From contig JAPEHQ010000020.1 in the NCBI GenBank assembly GCA_027405735.1, positions 744,001-808,000 on the forward strand: 64,000 bases of DNA. The letters are read 5' to 3'. The notes under the pieces were generated by a model. It saw only the letters and a list, made by a program, of their open reading frames with translations, did not search any database and was not told the DNA's origin. Source of the DNA: Mucor racemosus (lineage: Eukaryota; Mucoromycota; Mucoromycetes; Mucorales; Mucoraceae). Of this stretch, positions 25,669 through 38,121 are shown in pieces. Position 1 is the first letter of the stretch; every line of letters starts with the position of its first letter. The position numbers and the translations under genes were made by a program.

Positions 25669-26169
25669 CATGTGAAAAGATTCTAGGCATGTAGACATCC
25701 TTTGCATAATGGTGGACTTTGTCCAAGAAAGGACTTAGTGACATGTCCATTTCATGGTAAAATTATACCTCGAGATGATCTCGGAAGACCTATCAATCCA
25801 CAAGATGTCGCAACTACTTCAGTTTCTTCAGCAGCAGCAGCAATCACAGATGAAGAATATCATGGACATCTTCCCACCAAAACGCCAGATACAGCTATCA
25901 TGGACAATCTCTGGGAGTTACTGGAAAATGATGTAATGAGTCAATCTGGCCATGAAATTATCCGAAAGAAGCGTGGAGGTGGTGTGGGTAAGAAGAAGAA
26001 AGATAAACCAAAGTCAGCTTTAATCGATGTAAATAAGAAACCAAATACAAGCTACACAAGGTTAAACAAGCAAATTAATACAGCAAAAAATAAGAAATTA
26101 GTTGAAGAAGCTTTTGAATATGAACGAGAAATGAAATCTAGAAATAAAGAAGCCAACAATTGGCGTTAA
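23633..26169 (+). CDS. UV-stimulated scaffold protein A homologue (UVSSA)
   Basis: Nine exons: 23633-23722, 23787-23876, 23929-24252, 24318-24536, 24592-24795, 24853-25249, 25351-25379, 25440-25619, 25687-26169. All junctions keep frame and give 671 aa, close to the animal protein length. The N-terminus (KIGHLIKDLTETGEW, then SDAFIQ...MAQLKKRHSQIRYS) matches the UVSSA VHS-like domain. The C-terminus has APVIEWGEDLYYWD and the family zinc finger C513-C523-C531-H534 (LCPRKD...CPFHGKIIPRDD). UVSSA acts in transcription-coupled nucleotide excision repair with CSB and TFIIH in the nucleus. Exon 7 is only 29 nt. Intron 8 contains a poly-A run of about 33. A basic lysine-rich tail ends the protein. 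Confidence 0.92.
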
Positions 26170-26385
26170 ATAATAAAAGAAACATTAGCATAAACGTGCC
26201 AAGGTTAAATACAACATTGAGTTTATCCGCGGCCTAATTGACCAGTAAAATAAACATCTTTTTCCCGTTTTCAAATCTCGTGATTTGAGTCATTTTGATG
26301 AATATATAAATGCATCGAGTTTTAGTTTTGATTTTAGTTTCATTTCATTGTTATCGTGTTTATATAATTATATATATATAAAAAA

Positions 26386-27519
26386 ATGTCTAACGTTCCT
26401 ACAGTAAAGGTATGGAACTACATCCTGGAGAATATTTGTATGTACTAAAAATGTCCAAATATTTACCATATATTAGCTCAACAGTGGTTATGATGTACCT
26501 ATGATCGGTTATGGTACATTTGGTGGTAATAATGGTCCTCAAGAAGTATATGATGCCGTCAAGGTTGCTTTAGAGGCCGGCTATAAGCACATTGATACTG
26601 CTTATGTCTGTAAGTTGGCAATATCATTTATGCATAATTCAGACAAATTTAATAACCCGTAATTGGTATTAGATCAAACTGAAGAAGCTGTTGGAAATGC
26701 CGTTAAAGAAAGCAAAGTTCCTCGCGAGGAGCTTTTTATTACTACAAAATTATGGGGTAACTTCCACGAACCTCAACATGTAGGACCTGTTTTTGAACGT
26801 TCATTAAAGAACTTGCAAATGGAATATGTCGATCTCTACATGATGCATTGGCCCATGTCTTGGGAATTTAAAGGGTATGAATTCTCTGAATGCAGGCCCG
26901 CAAAGAACACACCTGTCACCAACGTACCCATTATTGACACATGGCGTGCAATGGAAAAACTTGTCAAAGACGGCAAGGCTCATTCCATTGGTGTCTCCAA
27001 CTTTACTATCCCTATGCTCGAAGATTTATTAAGCAAATGTGAAATTCCTCCTGCTATGAACCAAGTTGAAATTCATCCTTGTTTACCTCAAGAAGAATTA
27101 CTCGCTTATTGTAAGAGCAAGGATATTGTCTTGACAGCTTACTCTCCTCTTGGTAACCCTGGTTATAAACCTGGAGCTATAAAGACTTTGGATGAACCTT
27201 TGATTGCTAAAATCGCCAACAAATACAATAAAACTCCTGTTCAAGTTCTTCTTAATTGGGGTGTTAATCGTGGTTATTGTGTTATCCCCAAGAGTGTTAC
27301 TCCTAGTCGTATCAGAGATAATCTTACTTATTTCAAGATGGAAGATAAATGTATTGATGCTATTACTGAGCTTGGTCGTACTCACCCTATCCGTACCTGG
27401 TAAGCTTTTTTTTTTATGTATAATTCTAGCAGTAAACCTTTTTAGCTCACATTTTACGTATTTTTTTTCTTAGTAAACCTGAGGATTCTTTTGGTCCTGA
27501 AAATGCTATTTTTGATTAA
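26386..27519 (+). CDS. Aldo-keto reductase
   Basis: Four exons: 26386-26409, 26477-26609, 26673-27399, 27474-27519. Together they encode 309 aa. Exon 1 codes for only eight residues. The catalytic tetrad of the AKR superfamily is visible: D48 and Y53 (HIDTAYVY), K78 (ITTKLWG) and H111 (MMHWP). The NADPH-site segment IPKSVTPSRIRDN is also present. An apparent stop at 27401 (TGG TAA) lies in the last intron. Splicing TG|GTAAGC...TTCTTAG|T gives RTCKPEDSFGPENAIFD, a normal C-terminal loop. It reduces carbonyl substrates with NADPH in the cytosol; the substrate cannot be told from sequence. Confidence 0.9.
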
Positions 27520-27616
27520 ATAAATTATTATATATGTTACATACATTTTTTAGCATTCATACAGAAATTTGTTGATATGATTAATTATAAAAGGATGATC
27601 TTTTTGTAAAGCCAAT

Positions 27617-28130
27617 ATGAGCAAACCTTTTTAAATTAACTGTGGGTGCTATTTTATGAGTAAATTGCTAAATAAAAAATAGTATATAAAAAGTGTAATC
27701 CATAATTTCAGAAAACAACGACTATTCATGATCAATTGGATGGTTTGTGCAAGAAAAAAATTCCTTAACAGTAAAATGAAATACATTTTTTTTCGAATTG
27801 CCTTGCGTATTTGTTCCCTTTTCCCCTTTTCCCCTTTATAAACCATAAGATATTAGTTGTAGGTTATTTCAATCATATATGCATACTACAGTGTAGCCTC
27901 CATGCACCAGAAAGTTTTAAAATATTAAGCTTTTATTGTTAATGCAATTCGCAAGGATATTAAAAGTATTTTGCTGTCATCGAAATATATCAAATTTCTG
28001 GGGAATTTTTTAGCATAATTATGGTACCTATAATCTAATTATTAGCAAATCAACAATTCTAAAGGGTATTTTAGCACGGTAGTATTCTTGATTTGCTATT
28101 TTATGATTAAAAGCGAGCCAAATCTGCGTT
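27617..28130. repeat. Aldo-keto reductase 3' flank, duplicated at 30850-31330
   Basis: About 500 bp of non-coding sequence beginning AAACCTTTTTAAATTAACTG and ending near CTTGATTTGC are repeated in the same orientation upstream of the second zinc-finger gene. The identity is high. This is part of the tandem duplication described in the findings. Confidence 0.8.
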
Positions 28131-28225
28131 TATGCAAATAATGGCGGATAGATTCTCCATTGATGATTAAGTTACACCAGTTCTTTTCTTCTGTGGCTGT
28201 AACATTAACATTTATAATTAACGCT

Positions 28226-28491
28226 TATGATCCCAATTTTAATTGTGTAATGTGTAAATTTGTTACGAAGCTAAAGCTCAATTTACAGAGCATTTGAGAA
28301 AACTTCATAGAGAAAGAAAGCGAGACAAGCAGATTTTCCCAAACCATGATACAATTCTTGGTATATTTGATCCTCGTTTTTATTGCGCTGTATGTGATAA
28401 ACAATTTGCTCTTAAACGCAACTTCGTAGTCCATTTGGAAAATGTGCATGATTTAATTTTTTTTCTTCAGTTTAAATATCATAGTTTATGA
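28226..28491 (+). pseudogene. Zinc-finger gene fragment
   Basis: Codes for parts of two C2H2 fingers of the local family (AYDPNFNCVMCKF, then after a frame change in the first finger EHLRKLH, and FYCAVCDKQF...HLENVH). There is one frame shift near 28272 and no start exon. It ends at a stop at 28491. It appears to be the remnant of another array member. Confidence 0.6.
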
Positions 28492-28892
28492 AATCAATAA
28501 TAGCTTTTACAATGCCGTTATTTCAAGAGGTCTTATTATAATGAATTATTTTATATTTTCAGTAATCTGTTGTCAATGATGAAAATTTGTAGTCTTTGAA
28601 GGATTTTTCAAGAATAATTGTCAAAGATAAAAACAAATTACAAAATGTATAAATATACTTGAAAGCTTTTTTTAAATTCTGGTATTTTTTAATTTGAATT
28701 TTTATTCGCAAAATCAAGAGAAATAAGACTTTTTGTCAAGCATAGTATCATTATTTTAAATACCAAACCTTTAGCATGATAAAAGTTTGTTACACCAGTT
28801 TCCAAGAAAGATGGCGGCTTTCAAGGAGGCTTCAAGTACAAGTTTCATCTTGTTTGATGTTGTATTTTATCTCCATTTGTTAATAATCCAAA

Positions 28893-30596
28893 ATGAAGCT
28901 TAGAGAAAGACATGCGCGTCCGTCAACTATCAATGAACCAAAGAAACTACAAAAAAATGCCACTTTTATTGACAATGTCATCTTCAAAGAGGAAGAGGTT
29001 GATATCAAAATATCTCCAATGCAAACCCAAGACCTGCTCACACCAAGGCAAAACATAGCTAATAACCCTGATACAAATAATCATATAACCGAAGCAGAAC
29101 CAACGCAGAAAAGTCTAGTTAAATCTGAGGATATGCTGGTCATGATTCCTGGTACGTGAATATCCACGATAGGTTAACATAAAATATTAATTTTATAGTC
29201 ATTTATAGGTAATTCCCCAAAACCAAGCCATCTTGACCACTACTATGAATGCCGTATATGCAACGAAAAGAAAAATACTTGTATATCTCTAATAAGGCAT
29301 CATAAATCAATTCATAATATTGAATATAGGGGAACATCTATGAAGCATTTGGAATTAGAGCCAGATGTATATGACCCCAATACATATTGTCGAACCTGTG
29401 AAACAAAATTCCCAATAGAAGCAGCATATCATAGTCATTTAAGAACAGTTCACTATATGATTATAAAGACATCAAGAATCAAACCAAAAAACAATATTGT
29501 TCCTGACCCTGATGATACCAACTTCTATTGCCGCTCATGTAATAGAGCATATGCTGGTAAATTACATTATCGAAAGCACTTGAGGTCATATCATAAAATG
29601 GATATTGTCATCACACCTTCGAAAAAGAATCCTAATATCCTACCGGATTGGTACAATAAAGATGCTTACTGTATATCTTGCAATTTCACCTACAAGTCGA
29701 GATGTTTATTCAAAAAACATTGCAGGAAATTTCATAAAATGGTGAATCCCGGGAAACCACCAGAAAGCGAATATCCTGACCCAGATGACCCCAACTATCA
29801 CTGCAAAGTATGCAACAATACCTATAAAACTAGAGGAAAATACAGGTATCATTGCCGTTTCAAGCATTGTATGAAACTTGAAAGATTTTTTCCCAATCCC
29901 AATGCTATTCCAGATATTTCAGATCCAAATAAATATTGCAGAACTTGCGAAAAGTCATTTTCCACTAAATACAGTTTCCAAACACATCTACTTACTATCC
30001 ATAAAATGGAATTTCCCACCTCAAAATTGGAAAATATTCAACTCATTGCACCAGTAGTCAATGATCCCAATTGTTATTGCCGCGTTTGCGATAAAACTCT
30101 ATCTTCAACAACGAGTTACAAAACACATCTATCATCTATACATTCCATAGATCAACAAACACAGGAAGAAGGAAATAATCTGGACCTTGTTGTTCATGAT
30201 CCCGATCATCGCTGTCATATCTGCAAACGAAAATACACTACGAGACGCAAATATAAAAATCATTTTATTGCTGTGCACAAAATGAAGATAGAACTTTGTA
30301 AAATAGAATCTGTTGACGCAAATGTCTTTCCTGACCCTCTTGATCCAAACTTTTATTGTCGTCTTTGCAAAACAACCTCACCTTCGGTGGGAAAATATCG
30401 TGCACACTGTAAAGCTACTCATGCGATGGTACTAGATCCTATTGTAAGAAAATTTTCAAATCCTGAAGCTGTAATTGACATCAAGAGCCCTGATTTCTAT
30501 TGTGCAAAATGTGATTATTATTTTAGTTTAAAAAAAACCTTCGATTCACATTTAAAATATATTCATGAAGAGCTTGGATTACAGCAATTGAGATAA
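28893..30596 (+). CDS. C2H2 zinc-finger protein with ten fingers (array copy A)
   Basis: Exons 28893-29151 and 29209-30596. The 57-nt intron joins in frame to give 548 aa. Residues 1-86 are polar and acidic. Ten fingers of the form C-x2-C-x12-H-x4-H follow, mostly reading YCRxC...H-hydrophobic-x-x-x-H-KM. Linkers are long and carry a repeated DP(D/N)DPN-x-YC phrase instead of the classical TGEKP. The last finger ends 11 residues from the C-terminus. Probably a nuclear nucleic-acid-binding protein; target unknown. It is the only complete member of the array. The gene lies about 1.4 kb past the aldo-keto reductase on the same strand. Confidence 0.85.
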
Positions 30597-30711
30597 ACAA
30601 ATATCCCAACTTATTTTATACACATATAAGGAATTTGGGAATTTCATGTCGACATTCATGTTATGAATATATATATATACGTATACACTAACGGGCCGAA
30701 ATATCATTAAT

Positions 30712-31330
30712 CAAAATTAATAAATAAAGAACAGTTTTCATTACTATCAATCCTAATCTCACACATGACTCACACATTTATTAAATTTAGAATTGTACAA
30801 ATGTGCTCCTGTGATAGAGGTAACAACGGGTATATGTTATCATTCCAGCAGTAAACCTTTTTAAATTAACTGTGGATGCTATTTTTATGAGCAAATTGCT
30901 AAATAAAAAATAGGATATAAATAGTGCAATCCATAATTTCAGAAAATAACGACTATTCATGGTCAATTGGATGGTTTGTGCAAGAAAAAAATTCCTTAAC
31001 AGTAAAATGAAGTACATTTTTTTCGAATTGCCTTGCATATTTGTTCCCTTTTCCCCTTTTCCCCTTTATAAACCACAAAATATTAGTTGTAGGTTATTTC
31101 AATCAATATATACAAACTACAGTGTAGCCTCCATGCACCAGAAAGTTTTAAAATATTAAGCTTTTATTGTTAATGCAATTCGCAGGGATATTAAGCGTAT
31201 TTTGCTGTCATCGAAAGATATCAAATTTCTGGGGAATTTTTTAGCATAATTATGGTACCTACTATAATCTAACTATTAGCTAAAGGATATTTTAGCACGG
31301 CGGTATCCTTGATTTGCATTTATGCAAAAC
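30712..31330. repeat. Mosaic scar: UVSSA exon-7 region joined to aldo-keto reductase flank
   Basis: 30712-30848 resembles UVSSA 25275-25415, including the 29-nt exon 7 and both splice sites (ATTGTACAAA(T/C)GTGCTCC). It runs directly into sequence matching 27424-27443 (aldo-keto reductase intron 3) and then 27632-28130. The order matches the original locus, with two internal losses. The second join falls at a shared AAACCTTTTT. Confidence 0.75.
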
Positions 31331-31766
31331 CTCTAGAATTGATTTTAAAAACTATGATGTCCAACACTTTTGGAAAATGCATAGCAAGTTGATTTTGAGT
31401 ATTAAATGTTTTAGAATCAGTTTTTAATTCTAAACGTGGTTTTTGGTAATATCCGCATTTAGTGAGAAAATTAAAACGTTATTCTTTAAAACATTGTTTT
31501 CAAACGTGCGCCATATTGAATTAGTATGCAGGCTATTTGAAGCAGTTCCTTCAAAAGATCAAAGTTTTGTTTTTGCTCTTTGCCTAAAGATTTTTACACT
31601 GAAACCCAGATTTATGATGCGATATACCTATACATTAACCAAACACTATGATAGAATTACATATTAAATAGGTTAGTTACATAATTTTTAAAGAAAGGTG
31701 GCTTATAGATAGCTGTAAAAAGGTATTTGATGGCTTTTATGGTGTTTTTTTTTTGCTGTACGTAAC
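31331..31766. other. Spacer between duplicated flank and zinc-finger copy B
   Basis: AT-rich and without a gene. It occupies the place held in the first unit by the sequence between the duplicated flank and zinc-finger copy A. Confidence 0.4.
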
Positions 31767-33497
31767 ATAAAATTAAGAAATCGAGTTAAGCCTACTGTGA
31801 TGGAAATCAAGCAAGAGAAACCAACAATTGATTTCGTTGTCGATACAACACAATCGTCTTCAACAGACAAAAACAATATACCAAAATACGAATTATCTGG
31901 CCTCAATTTGAAAACAGAAGATTTCAGTGCTAACAACTCTATTGGAAAACCTGGACTAGATCAAATTCAAGCCATTAGCACATCAAAAAGAGCTAACCAA
32001 ATCAACGACGATGCTGTTCAAAACGCCAAATACATTAAAACTGAGATCAAGCAAGAAGAAGTACTCAAATCCGAAATATTGATGAACAGTATCTCTGGTA
32101 AATATGACATGGTATCGAAAAAATGGGTATTTATTAATGCACTGATAACACAGACTGCTCCTTTGATACAAGTGATAGAGGCTATTACTATCGGTGCTCT
32201 TTTTGTAAAGAGAGAAAAAGCAACTTTATATCAGTCGTAGAACACGTTAGGACAGTTCACAAAATCGAACACAAAGGAAGATCCGTAAAGCATATGGATC
32301 TGGAACCAAACATTCATGATCCTGACAACTATTGTCAATCTTGCGAAAGGGTGCTTACGTCTACTGAACGGTATCGAGAACATCTAAAAACAGTTCATCT
32401 GATGGTTTTAAAATTAACATGTAGTAAAAATGGCATTCATCCTGATCCTTACGATCCTAACCTTTACTGCTGTTCATGTGATTATAAATTTGCAAATCCA
32501 GGAGTCTACCGCCGCCATTTAGCACATAAACATGGAATAATAATTAAACCAGTGAAAGGACGCTTGATAAAGAATCCCCATATTCTTCCGGATTGGAATA
32601 ATACAGAAAACTACTGTAGATCTTGTGAGTATGCATTGAAAACAAAAGATTCGTATCGTAAACACTGTAGATTTGTACATCATATGGAACCACAAATAAT
32701 CGAACGCCCTGACTACAATGATCCCAACTCTTACTGCAAGGTATGCAACATTACTTTAAGCAGTAAAACCTGTTATAGGAACCATTGTCGCTATTTACAT
32801 CCAGTAAAGCCCCAGCCATCGATTATACATCCTGATGTTATTCCGGATGAGTCAGACCCCAATAATTATTGTAAATCATGCGAGAAGAGTTTTTCCAATA
32901 AACGTGCTTATCGTTTACATTTACAATATGTTCATAAAATGCTTGGTGTTCCAGTTTTTCGGGAGAAACCTAAATAAATTACCTTTGATATTAATAATCC
33001 TAATAACTATTGTTATTCTTGTGATAAAACGATTTTCTCAAAAAGTACATTTGAAATGCATATTTTATCTATCCACTCTATAGGAGAATGTATTTCAAAA
33101 AAAGACAGCTTGAAACCTGATGTTGATGATCCTAATTTCTATTATCGTGTCTGCAAATGTAAATACGCCATTAGATACCATCTTTGTGAAATGCACAAAA
33201 TAATGTTAAAATTTTTATTGATAAAAGATACATATGAATTCGACTTCTTTCCTGATCTACTTGATCGCAATTTCTATTGCCGTGAATGCAAATAAAAATA
33301 TATATATATATATATTGAATACATATCGCAGACATTGTAGAAACACTCATAATATGACATTGGATTCCATAAAACCATCGGCTGCTTTTTCTGGCGCAGA
33401 AACTGATATCAATAACACTGATTTCCATTGCTCAAAGTGTGATAAAATTCTCAAAACAAAACATACTCTTAAGAGATATTTAAAGGTGATTCACTAG
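31767..33497 (+). pseudogene. C2H2 zinc-finger gene, decaying (array copy B)
   Basis: Aligned with copies A and C, the expected start codon is ATA at 31767 (IKLRNRVKPT against MELRSRNKRK). The next in-frame ATG is 31800. Exon 1 ends at 32097, a 56-nt intron follows, and exon 2 starts at 32154. Six normal fingers follow before a TAA at 32975-32977. The same frame then continues with a seventh finger, a damaged eighth (YYRVC), and a ninth broken by a (TA)n expansion at 33298-33316 that shifts frame. A tenth ends at 33497. A shortened 373-aa six-finger protein from 31800 is still possible, so the gene may be truncated and not fully dead. Confidence 0.75.
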
Positions 33498-33804
33498 CTT
33501 GACCACTAATATGAGAGCAAAATGTGTCAAGTATCTCTCATTGAAATCTCAAAACTCATTTACAATTTAAGCACAATTCACCAACATCAAGTAAACCTGC
33601 TGGAAAATTAAAGCCATTAAATGGTAATATATAATTGTTTCGCAGAGACATCATGGTATTTACTTTGTAACATATTCAATGAATCAGTAAATAAAAAAAT
33701 AAAAATGCCATTTTCACTGGGTGAATGCAACTAATTAATTGTAAAAACATGGTATTCAGTGGTTATGCGTTTTTAAAGAATGTTTCATGGAAAATGCTTT
33801 TATA

Positions 33805-33833
33805 GAAAAATATATATATATATATATATATAT
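33805..33833. repeat. (TA)n microsatellite
   Basis: About 13 TA units downstream of zinc-finger copy B. The rest of 33500-34300 is AT-rich with no gene seen. Confidence 0.8.
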
Positions 33834-34309
33834 TAAAGATAGTGTGGCATTCCTTATTAACTACACAAGTGCAAATGAGTAGATACTCATAGTTATATTT
33901 TGCAAATAAATATTCAAAAGTAAATTCATAGCTAAAATTAACTTTGGAACTCTTATTATTATGCTGAATTCTGAGAGTTTTCCAACCTCAGAGCCTCACA
34001 GAAACATCTCCACTAATTCCTAGTTAGTTATTAATGCTTGTATCTAGGAATGATCATGCACTTTTATTGACAGAATGATTTCAATGTTTTGCTTTAAACT
34101 CGAATAATAAGAACAACATGCTTTCAAATGAAACAAGTTGATCAATTGTTTCAATTTCATAAACTTGTAAATTGCATACAATATCAGTTTCTTGTTGTAT
34201 ATTGAGACTAACTACGCACCATATCATGGAACGCAGTGGCTTTGAAGAGTTATGAAAAGGTCTTTCCATCTTTTTCTGTACAGGCCTCATCTTGTTTGAT
34301 TGATTCGAG

Positions 34310-34922
34310 ATGGAATTGAGAAGCAGAAACAAGCGTAAGTTAATTAGTATCAAACAAGAAATAACTGCGATTGATTTTACTTTCGAAACAGAAAAACCAT
34401 CTTTAACAGACAACAACAATATCCTAAAATACAGATCATATTACCTCAATCTAAAAGAGGAGGATTCAACCAATAAAACCTTTATTGAAATTAATCAAAT
34501 TAGTAATTTTGTATTCAAAAATGAAGATAAAACTGAAATCAAACAGAAAGTTACAGCAGAACCTGAGGCATTATTACATGAGATTACAGGTATGGTTAAA
34601 GTTCAAAAAAATTGAACTATTCAATAATAAAAATATAGATGGTACCTTGAAACCAGATACTGGAGATTACTATTACTATTGCCGCCCCTGTAATAAAGTT
34701 AAAGATGACTTGAGGTCTGTACTGGCCCATTGCAAATTAGCGCATAACGTTAAACGCATACCAGGATGTATCATGCGTATCGATTTGGAGCCAAATATTT
34801 ATATTTCTCAAAACTATTGTCAGACTTCTGAATTAAAATCATTGCCTGCTGAAAGATATCGATGTCATTTACGAAGAATTTACGGTATGATTTTGAAACC
34901 ATTAAAAAACAAAAAGATCTAG
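34310..34922 (+). pseudogene. Truncated zinc-finger gene (array copy C)
   Basis: Exons 34310-34589 and 34639-34922 encode 187 aa. The N-terminal region is homologous to copy B (ISIKQE, LNLKEED). The first finger is intact (YCRPC...H-x4-H). The second has lost its second Cys (QTSE) and its final His (RRIY), and the product ends soon afterwards without the other eight fingers of copy A. It is a truncated relic, although the reading frame itself is open. Confidence 0.7.
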
Positions 34923-36090
34923 CTTAAGAATTTTATGTGCAAGCTTATTAAAATCTCGAGATAATTGACATTTTAGATTGAGTTTTTAAGCTGGGGAAAA
35001 GCAAGTGTTTCACTTTTGAAGCCCTTATACTCGCTGAAAAATGATGATAAATAGAAATAAGTCTTTTGTCAATATTCTGTAGCATATCAAGTATAGCCCT
35101 ACATTTTTTATTTCCTGATTATCTATTGAAATGGGAGCACGCTCCGATTTTGAATATCACCATAAAAATTGTATAATCAGATATGCACATGTGACTGAGC
35201 TTCAATTCTAAAAAGAGTTCAAATGGAAAAAAAATCCAAAAAAATTCAAAAAAAACCTTGTATGTTTAATTGCTCACAGAAATGCATAGTAAGTTGAACT
35301 AGCGTATTAAATATCTTGGGTTCAGTTTTTAATTCTGAATCGATCTGTGTAAATTTTGAAAATATTTTTCTCATAAAATCTCTAGTAAATTTAATGTCAA
35401 ATTTTAACGGTTTTTGATTACAAAGTACCCTTCATTCAAATACAATTCTAAAATATTTTAATTTCACGTTATGCGCAACAAAATTATCTACAGAATGAGT
35501 ATTTATACGTAGCTGTAGCACTATTTTTCGTGGGGATATTAATTTTTTTTGATCATTTTTTGCAAGACCAAAAATTTATCCTTGTATATCCTCGTTCAAA
35601 ATTGATCCTTTTTTTTTATCACCAAAAATCAATCATTCAATCTCAATTTTCTCGACCAAAAATCAATATTTTTTGACGAGGTAAAATTTGTTAGATAGAT
35701 GCTAATGAGTACTATCCTATGGTTTTAGCTTTGCATACCTGTTATCCCTTCATGGATCTCTATAACAGAAAAAGTGCTCACAAAATTTATAAAAAAATAA
35801 AAAAGTCTTTACAGCCATCCAAAACCTAGATATTCTGGTAGAGAATAAAAAATAAAGTAGAGTTTACTTAATACCCATCATTGCAATACCTTAGTATTTT
35901 CTCGACTTCTTCTCATTTCAAATACGGTTTCTCAATTTTAAGCTGGCCATTTTTGCATCATTCAAATTTATGAAACAATCACTATAGTAACCATTCTTGC
36001 TTTATTTAATAAACTTTGTAGCCGGGAAAATGTTGAATGGATAGGTACTATTTTTGAGAAAAACTTTCTGCTAAAACTGATTACCAGTAT

Positions 36091-36455
36091 TGTATTCCAC
36101 CAAGCACCATACGGTGTCACCTTCTACAGTATCAATACATCTTACAATCTATTGACTACAACATGCATTGAAGTGCAAAACCTTGATACCGGATATAAAA
36201 GGCTCCCAGCGTACTAAGTTTATCCAGCAATTACCAAGAGCGCTTGAACCTCAATTATGACACCATATTATTTCATCACAGCGGTTAATCAATCAAGTAC
36301 AGTAGCTATCAAATCAACATCCAAACACATTTAGCGCAGCATTAAAACAAGGCAACTCACAAGCTCTGCAAGCAAAGTAAAATTATAATTGGTCTATTTC
36401 AATTCATAGATTAATATCAAGCAGATCTAATGGTTCAATAGTACTTTGAATTACA
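36091..36455 (-). repeat. ~365-bp dispersed repeat, copy 3
   Basis: Inverted counterpart of copy 2 in the left arm, with near-identical ends. Confidence 0.65.
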
Positions 36456-37570
36456 TTTCAGAATTTTGATGTCAAATCAATATAAAAGACCATAATTTTA
36501 TATCTAAATAAACGACATCTTGTTTTTATTATACAACAGTTGAAGAACTGATTCATTACTCATTCTCCTTTAATTATATTATTTTTTAGGTATTATTTAT
36601 CAAACCTGAAAATATACGTCAGGGTTCATGACTGTAAATATATTACTACTACATTTATTAATATTTGTTGCTTACAGATTAAACATATAAAGCATAATTA
36701 AAATACCTAATAGCCTTCAGCTATAGGCGCATAACAGCTATGACAGTTTTGTTAAGTGTTATTTCTAATAGTGATGGTAAATATATTAAACCACTGCACG
36801 TATAGTGCGTATTACCTCGTATTTCCTGCAGGTAATACGTCCATATTTTTTTCTAGTGGTAGAGTAAATGATATAAGCAATGAAAAAAAAAATATTTGCT
36901 TGCCTCTGGGCAAATTTTTAGAAAATGAATTTCTTTCTGAAATTCCAAAATGTCCATATCCTTTTTTTAAAAATATGAAAACAATTCATAAGGAAATCTT
37001 TTCGAACAAAAAATACCAACATGGATATATATGTTGTAATATGAAATAAATATCATGTATATTTTATTTTTATAAATCCTTTAAAATTTGTGATTTTGTA
37101 GACTTTTTTTCGCATCTGGTTGTACCATATTTCACTTTCCAACTTAAACCTCCCTATTAGACTAATGTTGTATGTTGTATTTTATAGTCTACATAAAATA
37201 AGCTTTTCAATAATTAATTATACAGTGGAACCTTAATTTTTGTATTAAACTTCGATACCTGCGTCTCACAGCTGCTTGAGATATTTAAAAAGCCGCGTCC
37301 GGAATGTCCGGTGATGTTTTTTTTAGAAATTTACAGCTTGGAAATATTATTAGATGGTCACTTCCGGAGATTGTTCGCCATTTTTTTTAGAAGAGTCACC
37401 ATGGACAAAAATGTGGACCACATATTCAATTTATAATAAGAAAACACCCTTTTTAAAACCACACTCAAGAATTTATAAATAAGCCAAAAAAATTCTGTGG
37501 TTCTAATTTCTTTTCTTTTGGTTTCAATCTTTCTTAGTTTGAGCTGAAAAAAGTAAGTATAATAGTAATT

Positions 37571-37717
37571 CTACTTTTGATTATAATTGTTGTTACACCA
37601 TTTTATTAGATTGTCTTCAAATTTGCTTCTACTGTATGTAAACTCTCCGGTAATTTTCAACATCGGAATGCTTGCCAAGCAAAGCACCAAGAAAAGCATC
37701 AACTTGATTATAGTCAT
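37571..37717 (-). CDS. 48-aa peptide, right-arm copy
   Basis: Same 48-codon frame as 1622-1768, starting MTIIKLMLFLVLCLASIPML. Compared with the left copy it has A to V, A to P, N to K and Y to F changes plus silent changes, and no indel. The hydrophobic start is kept, apart from the proline near the expected cleavage region. The TATA-like sequence upstream is also kept. No family is recognised. Confidence 0.42.
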   Translation of the reverse strand: MTIIKLMLFLVLCLASIPMLKITGEFTYSRSKFEDNLIKWCNNNYNQK

Positions 37718-38121
37718 ATCTTTCTTGTAGACAGCCTGTAATGAGAATCAAATTCCCGAAAGTAGACATTGGCCTCGTACCAATGATTCTAGAATTATAT
37801 TGTTAACGCAGTTTTTCCATGACCAATTTTTATAGAGTAGGTATTTATGGAGGGAAGATTGGTGGTATGCAAGGTTAAATACATATGATAGTATTTATTA
37901 TTATCTACCTAAAAAATTTCATCTCGTTAAAAAATATTCATTTTATTTATGTACAATATAGACTTAAATAATCATAAAAGCTTGTATATAATAGGAGTAA
38001 TCAGTATTGTTTTTCTTTGTAGTCAATTTATTTAGAATACCTTAAATACAATTTTAACCTCACAAACAGAAAACTGTGCAAAAATTTGCACCCCTTTTAA
38101 GAATGCTCGAACAAGAACCAC

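Noticed and set aside
27401..27403. Stop codon ending the aldo-keto reductase at RTW
   Set aside because: The TAA lies in a 74-nt intron with good GTAAGC and TTCTTAG signals, and splicing gives a standard C-terminal loop.
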